Source: Sphingomicrobium sp. XHP0239
GTDB lineage: Bacteria; Pseudomonadota; Alphaproteobacteria; Sphingomonadales; Sphingomonadaceae
DNA: 64,000 nucleotides
Assembly: GCF_039555325.1 (NCBI RefSeq)
Contig: NZ_CP154608.1
Location: forward strand, 2,170,001-2,234,000
Direction: 5' to 3'
Shown here: positions 18,828 to 26,350 of the stretch, piece after piece
How the letters are laid out: each line of letters starts with the position of its first letter
Position numbering within the stretch: position 1 is the stretch's first letter
The notes under the pieces: model-generated
The model's database searches: none
Told to the model about the DNA's origin: nothing
Seen by the model: only the letters and a program-made list of their open reading frames with translations
Made by a program: the position numbers and the translations under genes

Positions 18828-20651
18828 CTACTCCGCCGCTTCCTCCAGCATCCGTTCCGCCTGCTGTCGCGCCCAAAGGTCGGCGTAGAGGCCGCCCGTC
18901 GCCAGCAGTTCGTCGTGGGTACCGCGTTCGGCGACGCTTCCTTCGTCGAGGACGACGATCTGGTTGGCGTTGACGACGGTGCTCAGGCGGTGGGCGATCA
19001 TGATGGTCGTGCGCCGACGCATGACCTTTTCGAGCGTGGCCTGAATGTCCTGTTCGGTGGCGCTGTCCAAGGCGCTGGTCGCTTCGTCGAGGAGCAGGAT
19101 CGGCGGGTCTTTCAGCAGCGTGCGGGCGATGGCGACGCGCTGCTTTTCCCCGCCCGATAGCTTGAGCCCGCGTTCGCCGACTTCGGTTTCGTAGCCTTGC
19201 GACAGACTTTCGACGAAGCGGTCGATCGACGCGCCCTTGGCGGCCCGCTCGATGTCGGCTTGGCTGGCCTCGGCACGGCCATAGCCGATGTTGTAGGCGA
19301 GCGTATCGTTGAACAGGACGGTGTCCTGCGGGACGATGCCGATGGCTTCGCGTAGGCTCGCCTGCGTCGCATGGTTGATGTCGGTCCCACCGATGGTGAT
19401 GCTGCCCGACTGCGGCTCGTAGAAGCGATAGAGGAGGCGGGCGAGCGTGGACTTGCCCGCACCCGAGGGGCCGACGACCGCGAGGCTGGTGCCGGCGGGA
19501 ACGGTGAGGTCGAGACCCTTTAGGATCTGACGCTCGCCATCGTAGCTGAAATGCACGTTGTCGAAGACGACGTCGCCTTCGCCGTCGGGCAACGGGATCG
19601 CGCCTTCGTGATCGACGATCTCGGCCGGAGTATCGAGGAGCGCGAACATGTCCTCCATGTCGATCAGCCCCTGGCGGATCGAGCGATAGACCCAGCCCAG
19701 CATGTTGAGCGGCCGATAAAGCTGCATCAGCAGCGAGTTGACGAGGACGACATCGCCGGGCGTATAGGTCCCCCGGCTCCAGCCCCAGACGGTATAGGCC
19801 ATCGCTCCGCCCATCATGATGTTGGTGAGGACCGCCTGCCCGCTGTTGAGCCAGCCAAGACTGGTCTCGTTCTTGATAGCGGCTTCCTGATAGGCGTGGA
19901 TCGACCCGTCGTAGCGCTCCGCTTCACGCTCCTCCGCGCCGAAATATTTGACGGTTTCGTAATTGAGCAGGCTGTCGACGGCGCGCTGTGCGGCGCGCTG
20001 GTCGACCGTGTTCATCTCGCGGCGGATCTTGTTGCGCCAGTCGGTCACCACGCGGGTGAAGACGATGTAGACGACCACCAGCACGGTGGTCGCGGCCGTC
20101 ATGCCAAAGCCGAATTCGACCCAGAACACGCCGCCGATGAGAATGAGGCTGATGAGCGTCGGCGCGATGTTGAACAGCAGGAAATAGAGCATGGAATCGA
20201 TGCTCTTCGTCCCGCGTTCAATGAGCCGCGCGATCTTCCCGGTGCGCCGTTCGAGGTGAAAGCGCAGCCCCAGTGCGTGCAGATGCCGGAAGAGGCCGCT
20301 GGACAGCTTGCGCGCCGCATCCTGTCCCACGCGCTCGAAGATCGAATTGCGCAGATTGTCGAACAAAGTGCCGACCAAGCGGGTGGAGGCGTAAGCGGCT
20401 ACGAGACCCAGCAGGATCGATAGTGCGACCTGCGGCGCGTCGGCATCCGCGCTCATGCCGTCGATGATATATTTGTAGAAATAGGGGACCGCGATCTCGA
20501 TGCCCTTCGACGCGAGCACCAGCAGGACCGAAATGACCACGCGCACGCGCAGCCCCGTCTCGCCCACCGGCCAGAGCATGGGAAGGAAGCGCAACAGGAT
20601 GCGAAGATCGCCCTTGTCCTGGCTGCTTTCGGTGGAAGTATCGGGAGGCAT
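18828..20651 (-). CDS. Atm1-type ABC exporter (ABCB7/HMT1 family), fused permease and ATPase
   Basis: A 607-residue half-transporter. The N-terminal domain has about six helices (residues 25-320), including VPYFYKYIIDGMSA and EFGFGMTAATTVLVVVYIVF. The C-terminal ATPase has Walker A GPSGAGKST, signature LSGGEKQRVAIARTLL and Walker B ILLLDEATSALD. NYETVKYFGAEEREAERYD is diagnostic of the Atm1 branch. Bacterial Atm1 (crystallised from the sphingomonad Novosphingobium) exports glutathione conjugates and heavy-metal complexes. It homodimerises in the inner membrane. Its promoter is at 20661-20689. Confidence 0.95.
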   Translation of the reverse strand: MPPDTSTESSQDKGDLRILLRFLPMLWPVGETGLRVRVVISVLLVLASKGIEIAVPYFYKYIIDGMSADADAPQVALSILLGLVAAYASTRLVGTLFDNLRNSIFERVGQDAARKLSSGLFRHLHALGLRFHLERRTGKIARLIERGTKSIDSMLYFLLFNIAPTLISLILIGGVFWVEFGFGMTAATTVLVVVYIVFTRVVTDWRNKIRREMNTVDQRAAQRAVDSLLNYETVKYFGAEEREAERYDGSIHAYQEAAIKNETSLGWLNSGQAVLTNIMMGGAMAYTVWGWSRGTYTPGDVVLVNSLLMQLYRPLNMLGWVYRSIRQGLIDMEDMFALLDTPAEIVDHEGAIPLPDGEGDVVFDNVHFSYDGERQILKGLDLTVPAGTSLAVVGPSGAGKSTLARLLYRFYEPQSGSITIGGTDINHATQASLREAIGIVPQDTVLFNDTLAYNIGYGRAEASQADIERAAKGASIDRFVESLSQGYETEVGERGLKLSGGEKQRVAIARTLLKDPPILLLDEATSALDSATEQDIQATLEKVMRRRTTIMIAHRLSTVVNANQIVVLDEGSVAERGTHDELLATGGLYADLWARQQAERMLEEAAE

Positions 20652-20660
20652 GCGGAGGAA

Positions 20661-20689
20661 GAGATAGGAAGCGCAGGGCTCTACGACAA
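20661..20689 (-). promoter_or_regulatory. Promoter of the Atm1-like gene, 3-nt leader predicted
   Basis: On the minus strand: TTGTCG (20689-20684), 17-bp spacer, TATCTC (20666-20661). The predicted start near 20654 is 3 nt before the ATG at 20651. No SD fits in so short a leader. Confidence 0.45.
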
Positions 20690-20733
20690 CGGAGACACCG
20701 TCACTGCTCGATTGTTACGGCACCGTATTCTTG

Positions 20734-20758
20734 GGAACGCGCCGACGACAGGTCGGTT
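20734..20758 (+). promoter_or_regulatory. Possible EcfG-type stress promoter
   Basis: GGAAC (20734-20738), 16-bp spacer, GGTT (20755-20758); the consensus is GGAAC-N16/17-CGTT, so one mismatch. It lies about 40 bp upstream of the small gene at 20798. Confidence 0.35.
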
Positions 20759-20797
20759 GATCGGGCAAGTTGATCATTCAGACGAGCGGAAGTTTTC

Positions 20798-21037
20798 ATG
20801 GAACCGGTAACCTTTGCGATCCTCCTTTTTGGATGTGCCGACGGCGGGACGAGCTGCGATGCGGTGAGGGCGGTCGAGGCGACCTTCGAAAGCGAAGCTG
20901 CCTGCGTTGCAGCGCTGGACGATGCGCTGGCGTCGAGCGACGACGTCGATGCTCCCTGGGTCGAAGCCGAATGCCGCCCGGTCGCCCGCATCCCGGCCAA
21001 ATTTCGTTCATCGTTGGGAAATCTTCCCAACAGCTAG
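20798..21037 (+). CDS. Small Cys-containing hypothetical protein, 79 aa
   Basis: The product starts MEPVTFAILLFGCADGG and has four cysteines (C13, C20, C36, C58), spaced as in small disulfide or metal-binding proteins. The N-terminal hydrophobic stretch is short and not a clear signal peptide. The middle is acidic (ALDDALASSDDVD). A possible EcfG promoter lies upstream. The last codons overlap the inverted repeat at 21013-21031 that sits upstream of the sigma-54 promoter. No function recognised. Confidence 0.6.
   Translation: MEPVTFAILLFGCADGGTSCDAVRAVEATFESEAACVAALDDALASSDDVDAPWVEAECRPVARIPAKFRSSLGNLPNS
21013..21031. promoter_or_regulatory. Perfect inverted repeat, candidate enhancer (UAS) for the sigma-54 promoter
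   Basis: GTTGGGAA-N3-TTCCCAAC is an exact 8-bp dyad centred about 108 bp upstream of the predicted sigma-54 start near 21130. That is the usual place for an enhancer-binding-protein site. It overlaps the last codons of the upstream gene. It lacks a T-run, so a terminator is less likely. Confidence 0.45.
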
Positions 21038-21102
21038 TGGGAATTTCGGCCAATCTACTCCGATTGGTTTGGCGACATACTGAAATCTTTGGACATTTTC
21101 GT

Positions 21103-21120
21103 TTGGCACGCCTCCTGCAA
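21103..21120 (+). promoter_or_regulatory. Sigma-54 (RpoN) promoter, -24/-12 type
   Basis: TTGGCACG-N4-CTGCAA matches the consensus TGGCACG-N4-TTGCA at all but one key position. GG and GC have the required 12-bp phase (G at 21105, G at 21117). The start is predicted near 21130. In enterobacteria psp genes are sigma-54 dependent, and a PspC-domain gene lies downstream. Confidence 0.65.
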
Positions 21121-21127
21121 CGTAGGG

Positions 21128-21151
21128 GGTGAACCCGCTGATGGGTTCGCC
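21128..21151 (+). other. 5'-leader hairpin before the 34-aa peptide gene
   Basis: GGTGAACCC and GGGTTCGCC pair (9 bp with one G-U) around a 6-nt loop, at the very 5' end of the predicted transcript. An A-run and SD follow directly. It may stabilise the mRNA or affect initiation. Confidence 0.4.
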
Positions 21152-21171
21152 AAAAAAAAGGAAAATGACCA

Positions 21172-21276
21172 ATGCAATCGCTCTCCAAGGAAAACATCCT
21201 CGTCTCCGCCATCGGAGCCATCCTGTCGGCCAGCCTGTTCCTGGGTGCCGCCGTCTCGGGTGCGCCGATCGCCTAA
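21172..21276 (+). CDS. 34-aa single-helix peptide in a sigma-54/PspC unit
   Basis: The reading frame ATG 21172 to TAA 21276 encodes 34 residues: a short polar start (MQSLSKENIL) followed by one hydrophobic helix (VSAIGAILSASLFLGAAV). AAAGGA sits 9 nt upstream, ideal spacing. It is the first gene after the sigma-54 promoter and 28 nt before the PspC gene. It is likely a small inner-membrane peptide, by context linked to envelope stress. No named family recognised. Confidence 0.65.
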   Translation: MQSLSKENILVSAIGAILSASLFLGAAVSGAPIA

Positions 21277-21304
21277 CCACCTTCGACATCACGAAAGGAC
21301 AATG

Positions 21305-21493
21305 ATGGACCGCAAGTTTCTTCTCGACAAAACCGACGGCAAGATCATGGGCGTCAGCGCCGGCATGGCCGATTATTTCGGAATGGACGTCACGCTCGTC
21401 CGGCTCGCCTGGGTCGTCGGCTTCTTCATCAGCGCAGGCACCGCCCTGCTCGCGTATCTCATCACGGGTCTCGTCGCCGACACGGCGCGGTGA
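21305..21493 (+). CDS. PspC domain protein
   Basis: A 62-residue protein consisting of one PspC domain: KFLLDKTDGKIMGVSAGMADYFGMDVTLVRLAWV, then a membrane helix (VGFFISAGTALLAYLITGLV). PspC is an inner-membrane partner in the phage-shock response, sensing envelope stress and relieving PspA inhibition of PspF. No pspA, pspB or pspF is in the window. AAAGGA is 5 nt before ATG 21305; the ATG 3 nt earlier would be too close. It ends before a strong terminator. Confidence 0.88.
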   Translation: MDRKFLLDKTDGKIMGVSAGMADYFGMDVTLVRLAWVVGFFISAGTALLAYLITGLVADTAR

Positions 21494-21540
21494 TCCCACC
21501 CACCTGAACCCAGCGAACGCGCGCCGGGATCAAGCGACGA

Positions 21541-21573
21541 GGCCCGACCGGAGGATGCTCCGGCGGGCCTTTT
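21541..21573 (+). terminator. Rho-independent terminator after the PspC unit
   Basis: GGCCC and CCGGAG pair with CTCCGG and GGGCC (11 bp with a small internal loop), followed by TTTT. It sits 47 nt after the PspC stop and just before the convergent permease stop, so it may serve both sides. Confidence 0.8.
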
Positions 21574-21581
21574 GCTTTGTC

Positions 21582-23363
21582 CTAGAAGTAGGTGAGCGAG
21601 AGGATGACCGAAAGGCTAGCGACCATCAGCACGACGAGCGGGATGCCGGTCTTGAGATAGTCGTTAAACTTGTAGTCGCCCTCGGCCATGATGAGCATGT
21701 TGGTCTGGTAGGCGATCGGTGTCGCGTAACAGAGGTTGCAGCCGAACAGGACCGCGAGCACGAGCGGTTCGACCGGCAGGCCCAGCTGACCCGCCAGACT
21801 GAAGGCGATGGGCGTTCCGACCGCGGCGGCGGTGGCGTTGGACGCGAAGTTGGTGAGCAGCGTCACGAAGAGCATGATGAGCGCCAGCACGATCCCGCCG
21901 GGGAGACCCTCCATGCCGAGCGCCAGCGTTTCGCCAAGATATTGCGCCGCGCCGCTTTCGAGGATGAGACGTCCGATCGCGATCGAGGCGGCGACCAGCA
22001 CGATGACCTTGGCCGACAGCGCGCGCCCGACCTTGTCGAAGTGGACACAGCCGGTGATGAACATGGCGATCGCGCCCGCCAGCGCGCTGATCGCGATCGG
22101 CACGATGCCGAACGTCGCCAGGATGACCGCGGTGCCCATGATGGCGATCGCGGTCAGCGCCTTCCGCCGCCTCGGCAAGGGCCGGGCCCCGTCGAGCATC
22201 AGCATGGCTTCCGCACTGGCGAATTCCTGCAACGCCTCCTCCCGCCCGAGAACGAGGAGGATGTCGCCTTCCGCCAATCGCGCTTCGGCGGAAAGTTCGC
22301 GCGGGGCGGCAAAGCCGCGACTGGGGGCCTGCGCTACGCCGAGGACGGCGACGCCCTTGATCCCCGCGGTCTGGAGCGTGCGCCCGACGAGGCGGCTGTC
22401 CCCGCTGATCGCCAGTTCGGCCTCGACCAGATCTTTGCCGGCGCGCGCGCTGTCTTTCTGGAGCCGGTCGACCAGCCAGCGCGGTGCGGTGGCGGCGTCC
22501 AGCTTGCGCGCGGCCTCGCGCAGGGCGTCGGCGGTGGCGAAGGCGGTCAGCCGCTGCCCAGGCTGCAACGTCTTGGGCTCGCGGACGAAGGCGAAGGTAT
22601 CGGGCAATTTGTCACGAAACTCTCCCACCGCCTTGCCCAGCCAGCCGCTGTCGGTGCCGACGCGAAGGGTGGCGATGAACTTGCGCGGTTCGTGGCCGGC
22701 CTCGGGACTGTTGTCGGGCAGAAGCCGCGGCATCACCAGCCAGATGTACGGAAAGCAGATTACCGCGGCCATCAGCACGAGCGGCGTGAAATGGAAGATC
22801 GACATTTCGGGCATGCCGAGATCGTTGGCGATCGAGACCACCAGCAGGTTTGTCGACGTGCCGATCGTCGTCGCCATCCCGCCGATCAGGATTGCCGCAT
22901 TGAGGGGGATGAGCGTCTTGGACGCGGGCAGCGCACCACCGTGCGCGAGCTGCACCATGATCGGAATGAGCAGCACCAGCACCGGCGTGTCGTTGACGAC
23001 CATCGACGCGAAGAGCGCGAGCAGAAGGGTCACCAAAAGCCCCAGCCCGTTGTTGATGCGCCAGACCGCCGCCAGCGACCGCGCCGCGGGCTCCAGCGCC
23101 CCCGTGACGACCAGTCCCCGCCCCATCACCATCAGCGCGGAAATCGTGATGAGCGCGGTATGTCCGAACCCACCGAACGCCAAGTCGATGCCGTCTTTCT
23201 TTGCGGTGCCGGGAATGGGGAAGAGATAGAGCAAGAGCGCGATCGCGCCGATCGTCATCAGGCTGATGATTTCCACGCGAAAACGATTGCTGGCGAACGC
23301 CGCGAACATTCCGATCGCCACCAGCATGGCGAGCGCGGCGTGCAGGGAAGGCAATGTCAGCAA
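21582..23363 (-). CDS. SLC13/DASS-family permease with central TrkA-C (RCK-C) domains
   Basis: A 593-residue inner-membrane protein. Hydrophobic helices at both ends flank a soluble middle of about 200 residues (210-400). It shows MVVNDTPVLVLLIPI and GGMATTIGTSTNLLVVSIANDLG in the first half and NFASNATAAAVGTPIAFSLA in the second, the paired Na+/carboxylate motifs of the divalent-anion:Na+ symporters. The middle has two TrkA-C-like repeats (ELAISGDSRLVGRTLQ; EARLAEGDILLVLGRE). Likely substrates are dicarboxylates or sulfate. The start appears to be TTG (23363). No SD is seen, so the exact start is uncertain. Confidence 0.88.
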   Translation of the reverse strand: MLTLPSLHAALAMLVAIGMFAAFASNRFRVEIISLMTIGAIALLLYLFPIPGTAKKDGIDLAFGGFGHTALITISALMVMGRGLVVTGALEPAARSLAAVWRINNGLGLLVTLLLALFASMVVNDTPVLVLLIPIMVQLAHGGALPASKTLIPLNAAILIGGMATTIGTSTNLLVVSIANDLGMPEMSIFHFTPLVLMAAVICFPYIWLVMPRLLPDNSPEAGHEPRKFIATLRVGTDSGWLGKAVGEFRDKLPDTFAFVREPKTLQPGQRLTAFATADALREAARKLDAATAPRWLVDRLQKDSARAGKDLVEAELAISGDSRLVGRTLQTAGIKGVAVLGVAQAPSRGFAAPRELSAEARLAEGDILLVLGREEALQEFASAEAMLMLDGARPLPRRRKALTAIAIMGTAVILATFGIVPIAISALAGAIAMFITGCVHFDKVGRALSAKVIVLVAASIAIGRLILESGAAQYLGETLALGMEGLPGGIVLALIMLFVTLLTNFASNATAAAVGTPIAFSLAGQLGLPVEPLVLAVLFGCNLCYATPIAYQTNMLIMAEGDYKFNDYLKTGIPLVVLMVASLSVILSLTYF

Positions 23364-23536
23364 GCAAGAACCCGATCAGCCATCGTGGATGCGGATGGTA
23401 GGAACCCTCCCCACCGAACGCCAGCCCCCTTTCGACCATGCTGACACAGCGCCGAACCTGCGCTATTCCCGATGACGGATCCCGCGAAGGGAGCGCCCGG
23501 CAAGTGTCGGGACGCAAGAATGAAAGGGCGAACCAG

Positions 23537-23689
23537 ATGCATCGTGAAGGCGAAGAAGTTCATGTCACCGAGGAAGAAGCGACGGGCGCGGTCAAGCCGC
23601 ATGTCGGTCGGTGGGTCCTGGGTGTTTCGATGGTCATCATCGTCGTGGCGATGACGCTTGTCTGGGTCATTCCCGCTTTGTCGACCTGA
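23537..23689 (+). CDS. 50-aa single-helix membrane protein
   Basis: MHREGEEVHVTEEEATGAVKP is an acidic N-terminus, followed by GRWVLGVSMVIIVVAMTLVWVIPAL, one membrane-spanning helix, and only a few residues more. ATG 23537 is preceded by GAAAGGGCGAACCAG, which can act as an SD about 9 nt away. A longer in-frame start at 23438 adds a sequence without protein-like character. The topology would put the acidic segment in the cytoplasm. No function recognised. Confidence 0.65.
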   Translation: MHREGEEVHVTEEEATGAVKPHVGRWVLGVSMVIIVVAMTLVWVIPALST

Positions 23690-23735
23690 GCGTACGGGTG
23701 GATCGTAGGGATCCGCCCCGCCAGTAGGAGCCCCC

Positions 23736-24407
23736 ATGCCCCGCATCGGAATCGTGTCGGGACTGCTGGAAGAGGCCGAAACCTTTCGGCCGGGGGCTGG
23801 GCGAAGGCGTCGCCGATCGCCCTACTACTGCCGCGAAGGCGATGATGGCTGGGTCATCGGTTGCGCCGGGATCGGCAAGGTCAACGCCGCGATGGTCGCG
23901 ACCGAAATGATCGCGGCGGGGTGCGACATCATCGTCTCGATGGGCGTCGCGGGCCGGATCGGGGAGGCCACCGCGGACCTTTTCTGGCTCGATCGCGCCT
24001 ATCAGCACGACTACGGCAGTTATCGCCCCGATCGGTTCGTCGCCTTTCGTGCGGGCAGCCTCCCGTTCGGTAAGCCGTCGCCGGAGCCGTTCGTAGCCAT
24101 CGCCAATCCCGGTATCGACCTGCCCGATGCCACGATCGTGACGGGCGACTGCTTCGTCGAGGACGACGCGAAGGCGCGCGGCATGGCTCGGGAGTTCGGG
24201 GCCGAACTCGTCGACATGGAAACGGGGGCGATCGCGCAGGTAGCGGCGGCGCACAAGGTCGGCTGGGCAGGGATCCGCAGCGTCAGCGACCAGGCGGACG
24301 CTTCAGGCGTGACGTCATTCAAGGATAATCTGCTCGGCGCGTCTCGTAAGGCGGCAAACGCAGTCGATCGCCTCGTCGACCTCTTGCTCGAGCAACCCCG
24401 ATCATAA
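23736..24407 (+). CDS. Purine nucleoside phosphorylase / MTA-SAH nucleosidase-like protein
   Basis: A 223-residue PNP/UDP-phosphorylase-fold enzyme. CAGIGKVNAAMVATEMI, SMGVAGRIG, VDMETGAIAQVA (the Met-Glu pair that binds the ribose) and IRSVSDQAD (the catalytic Asp) match 5'-methylthioadenosine/S-adenosylhomocysteine nucleosidases. These cleave the N-glycosidic bond in methionine salvage. The N-terminal Arg-rich insert (GAGRRRRRSP) is unusual. AGGAG lies 5 nt before ATG 23736. Hopanoid-associated or purine-specific relatives cannot be excluded. Confidence 0.85.
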   Translation: MPRIGIVSGLLEEAETFRPGAGRRRRRSPYYCREGDDGWVIGCAGIGKVNAAMVATEMIAAGCDIIVSMGVAGRIGEATADLFWLDRAYQHDYGSYRPDRFVAFRAGSLPFGKPSPEPFVAIANPGIDLPDATIVTGDCFVEDDAKARGMAREFGAELVDMETGAIAQVAAAHKVGWAGIRSVSDQADASGVTSFKDNLLGASRKAANAVDRLVDLLLEQPRS

Positions 24408-24411
24408 GAAA

Positions 24412-24438
24412 CGCCGCCACCCTTGAGGGGTGACGGCG
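24412..24438. terminator. Hairpin between convergent genes, probable terminator without a T-run
   Basis: CGCCG-C-CACCC pairs with GGGGTG-A-CGGCG around a TTGA loop, right after the nucleosidase stop. No U-tract follows, so termination efficiency is doubtful. Confidence 0.45.
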
Positions 24439-24496
24439 CTTCGAAACGCGTCGCGACTGTTGAGCGGGCGCCGCGACGCGCGGTAGGTTCCGGGGG

Positions 24497-25093
24497 TTAC
24501 GCGGCCGGCATCAGGACGGTGTCGATGGCGTGAATGACGCCATTCGACGCGTCGACGTCGGTCTGCGTCACGGTCGAGGTGTTACCCATTCCGTCGGTCA
24601 GGACGACATTGCCGCCTTCGACCATCGCGGTGAGGGTGCCACCCGAAACGGTCGTCAGTTCGAGGGTGCCACCGGCTTCCTCGATCTGGCGCGTCAGGTC
24701 GGCGGCCATCACTTCACCTTCGACGACGTGATAGGTGAGCACATTCGACAGCTGCTCGCGCTGCCCGTCACTCATCAGCCCTTCGAGCGTGGCCTGGTCG
24801 ACCTTGTCGAACGCGGCGTTGGTCGGCGCGAATACCGTGTACGGGCCGTCACCACCCAGCGTATCGGCGAGGTTCGCGGTGGTCACCGCACCGACGAGGG
24901 TCGAGAAGTCGCTGTTACCCTGCGCGACTTCGACGATCGTGCCGGACGAGGTGGACATGCTGTCGTCCATCATCGCCGTGTCATCGGCCATCATTTCGTT
25001 GGTCGTGTCGGTTTCCGTGGTCGTTTCCGTGTCACCACAGGCCGAAAGGGCGAGGGCAGCACTCGAAAGAAAGGCGATTGTAAGCGTTTTCAT
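24497..25093 (-). CDS. Fasciclin (FAS1) domain lipoprotein
   Basis: A 198-residue protein with a lipobox at Cys19 (LALSAC), then a low-complexity Thr/Asp/Met linker (residues 21-48), then one FAS1 domain. IVEVAQGNSDFSTLVGAV, the H1 motif YTVFAPTNAAFDKV and the H2-like NGVIHAIDTVLMP are clear. FAS1 proteins mediate adhesion at the cell surface. GGAGAA is about 6 nt before the ATG. An exact EcfG promoter (25135-25160) places this gene in the general stress response. Confidence 0.93.
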   Translation of the reverse strand: MKTLTIAFLSSAALALSACGDTETTTETDTTNEMMADDTAMMDDSMSTSSGTIVEVAQGNSDFSTLVGAVTTANLADTLGGDGPYTVFAPTNAAFDKVDQATLEGLMSDGQREQLSNVLTYHVVEGEVMAADLTRQIEEAGGTLELTTVSGGTLTAMVEGGNVVLTDGMGNTSTVTQTDVDASNGVIHAIDTVLMPAA

Positions 25094-25134
25094 CAGTTTT
25101 CTCCAATATTTGGATATGTTCTAGTCACTCACAC

Positions 25135-25160
25135 AACGGAACATCGATACGCGGTGTTCC
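25135..25160 (-). promoter_or_regulatory. EcfG (general stress sigma factor) promoter of the fasciclin gene
   Basis: Minus strand: GGAAC (25160-25156), 17-bp spacer, CGTT (25138-25135), an exact match to the alphaproteobacterial EcfG consensus GGAAC-N16/17-CGTT. The predicted leader is about 35 nt. Confidence 0.7.
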
Positions 25161-25190
25161 CATCCACGGCCTAAAGACGGGGGTACGAAA

Positions 25191-25210
25191 CGACGAGCCG
25201 AGGCTCGTCG
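25191..25210 (-). terminator. Strong hairpin after the lipoprotein gene, likely terminator
   Basis: CGACGAGCC and GGCTCGTCG form a 9-bp perfect stem with a 2-nt loop. On the minus strand it is followed by TTTCG. It separates the lipoprotein gene (25280-25555) from the fasciclin promoter. Confidence 0.5.
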
Positions 25211-25279
25211 ACCGCCGGGCCGTGGGTATCACGCTCGAAAAAGGCCCCGTACGACGGACCTCAGGGTCATGAAACCTGA

Positions 25280-25555
25280 CTATTGGGGCGGGTTGGAATC
25301 GGCGGCCGGGGCGTCCGTTTCGCCGACACCGGCATCGACGTCCGACGCCCCTTCGCCTCGATTGGTGTTGAAACCTCCCGTCGCGGCGGGGTCGCCGGGA
25401 TCGATGGTGCCTTCCTCCTGAACCGCGGGCTCGGCGCCCGGAGGGGCGGTCGGCACGGGGTCGAGGGCGGTGTCGTCCATGCTGCCGTCGCTGTCGGTGT
25501 CGCCACAGGCGGCGAGTGCCAGCGCGGGGACGAGCGCGATGAGAAAGGCTTTCAT
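25280..25555 (-). CDS. Small Pro/Asp-rich predicted lipoprotein
   Basis: A 91-residue product with a lipobox at Cys17 (LALAAC) followed by a disordered acidic tail rich in Pro, Asp, Gly and Ala (DPVPTAPPGAEPAVQEEG; DVDAGVGETDAP). There is no globular domain. The signal peptide and the linker just after the Cys (GDTDSDGSMDDT) resemble those of the fasciclin lipoprotein downstream. GGGAG about 8 nt upstream fixes the ATG at 25555. The role is unknown; possibly a surface spacer. Confidence 0.7.
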   Translation of the reverse strand: MKAFLIALVPALALAACGDTDSDGSMDDTALDPVPTAPPGAEPAVQEEGTIDPGDPAATGGFNTNRGEGASDVDAGVGETDAPAADSNPPQ

Positions 25556-25651
25556 CAAATTTCTCCCGAGGAATAGTCGGCGAACCAATCTTCTGCGCCC
25601 GGCTACGGTTCCATGTTCGCGCCATGGTTGCCAAGCCGGCGACCAGCGGCG

Positions 25652-26350
25652 ATGAGAAAGGAGATGGCTTCCGAAATCCCTCGCTCCTCGCCGCTGGCGC
25701 GTCTGCTGAAATGGGGCGTCATGCGCTGGTGGCGGATCAACGGTTGGACAGTGGGAGGCGCGCCGCTTCCCGACACGCGAAAATTCATCATTGCCGGCGC
25801 TCCTCATACTTCCAATTACGATTTTCTCGTCTTTCTGGGCGTGGTCGAGACGCTCGGGCTGACCCCCCGCTATATCGGCAAGCACAGCCTGTTTCGGTGG
25901 CCGATGCGGGATTTCATGATGGCGATGGGCGGGGTGCCGGTCGATCGGCGGCGTCAGAAGAAAGGCATGGTCCAGCAAGTCGCGGCGCGGATTGCGGAGG
26001 CCGAGGAGTTCGCACTCGTCATCGCGGTCGAAGGCACTCGCTCGCCGACGACCGAGTGGCGCACGGGCTATTACCGGATCGCCGAAGCGGCAGGCATACC
26101 CATCGTGTGTGCGGGACCCGACTACGAGCGGCGGGAGGGACTGATCGGCCCGACGATCTGGCCGACCGGCGACCTAGAAAAGGATATGGCGCCGGCCATC
26201 GCCTTCTTCAAAAGCCTGCGTCCGCGCTATCCCGAAATGGTCCTGTTTCCCGACGGCAACGGGCTCGATCCTCAGCTGCAGGCCGAACGCCAACGGGCGC
26301 GCATGTCGGCGGGCACGGGCGGCAATGCCCCCACCGAGGTCGCGCCATAG
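25652..26350 (+). CDS. Lysophospholipid acyltransferase (PlsC-like) family protein
   Basis: About 232 residues from ATG 25652. APHTSNYDFL supplies the H-X4-D catalytic pair; VEGTRSPT is the substrate-binding EGTRS block; PIVCAGPDYERR follows. The glycerolipid acyltransferase fold attaches acyl chains to lysophosphatidate or to ornithine/amino lipids. The atypical Thr-Ser-Asn between His and Asp occurs in a bacterial subfamily. Start choices are 25613, 25652 and 25664; AAAGGAG touches the last, so it is unlikely to serve it. The 3' end overlaps the opposite-strand lipoprotein gene by 79 nt. Confidence 0.83.
   Translation: MRKEMASEIPRSSPLARLLKWGVMRWWRINGWTVGGAPLPDTRKFIIAGAPHTSNYDFLVFLGVVETLGLTPRYIGKHSLFRWPMRDFMMAMGGVPVDRRRQKKGMVQQVAARIAEAEEFALVIAVEGTRSPTTEWRTGYYRIAEAAGIPIVCAGPDYERREGLIGPTIWPTGDLEKDMAPAIAFFKSLRPRYPEMVLFPDGNGLDPQLQAERQRARMSAGTGGNAPTEVAP

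Noticed and set aside
21013-21031. Inverted repeat as a terminator of the 79-aa gene
   Set aside because: It overlaps the stop region and has no T-run; an enhancer role fits its distance to the sigma-54 promoter better.
21555-23444. 629-codon plus-strand frame over the SLC13 permease
   Set aside because: His/Arg/Asp-rich antisense shadow; the opposite strand has clear transporter motifs.
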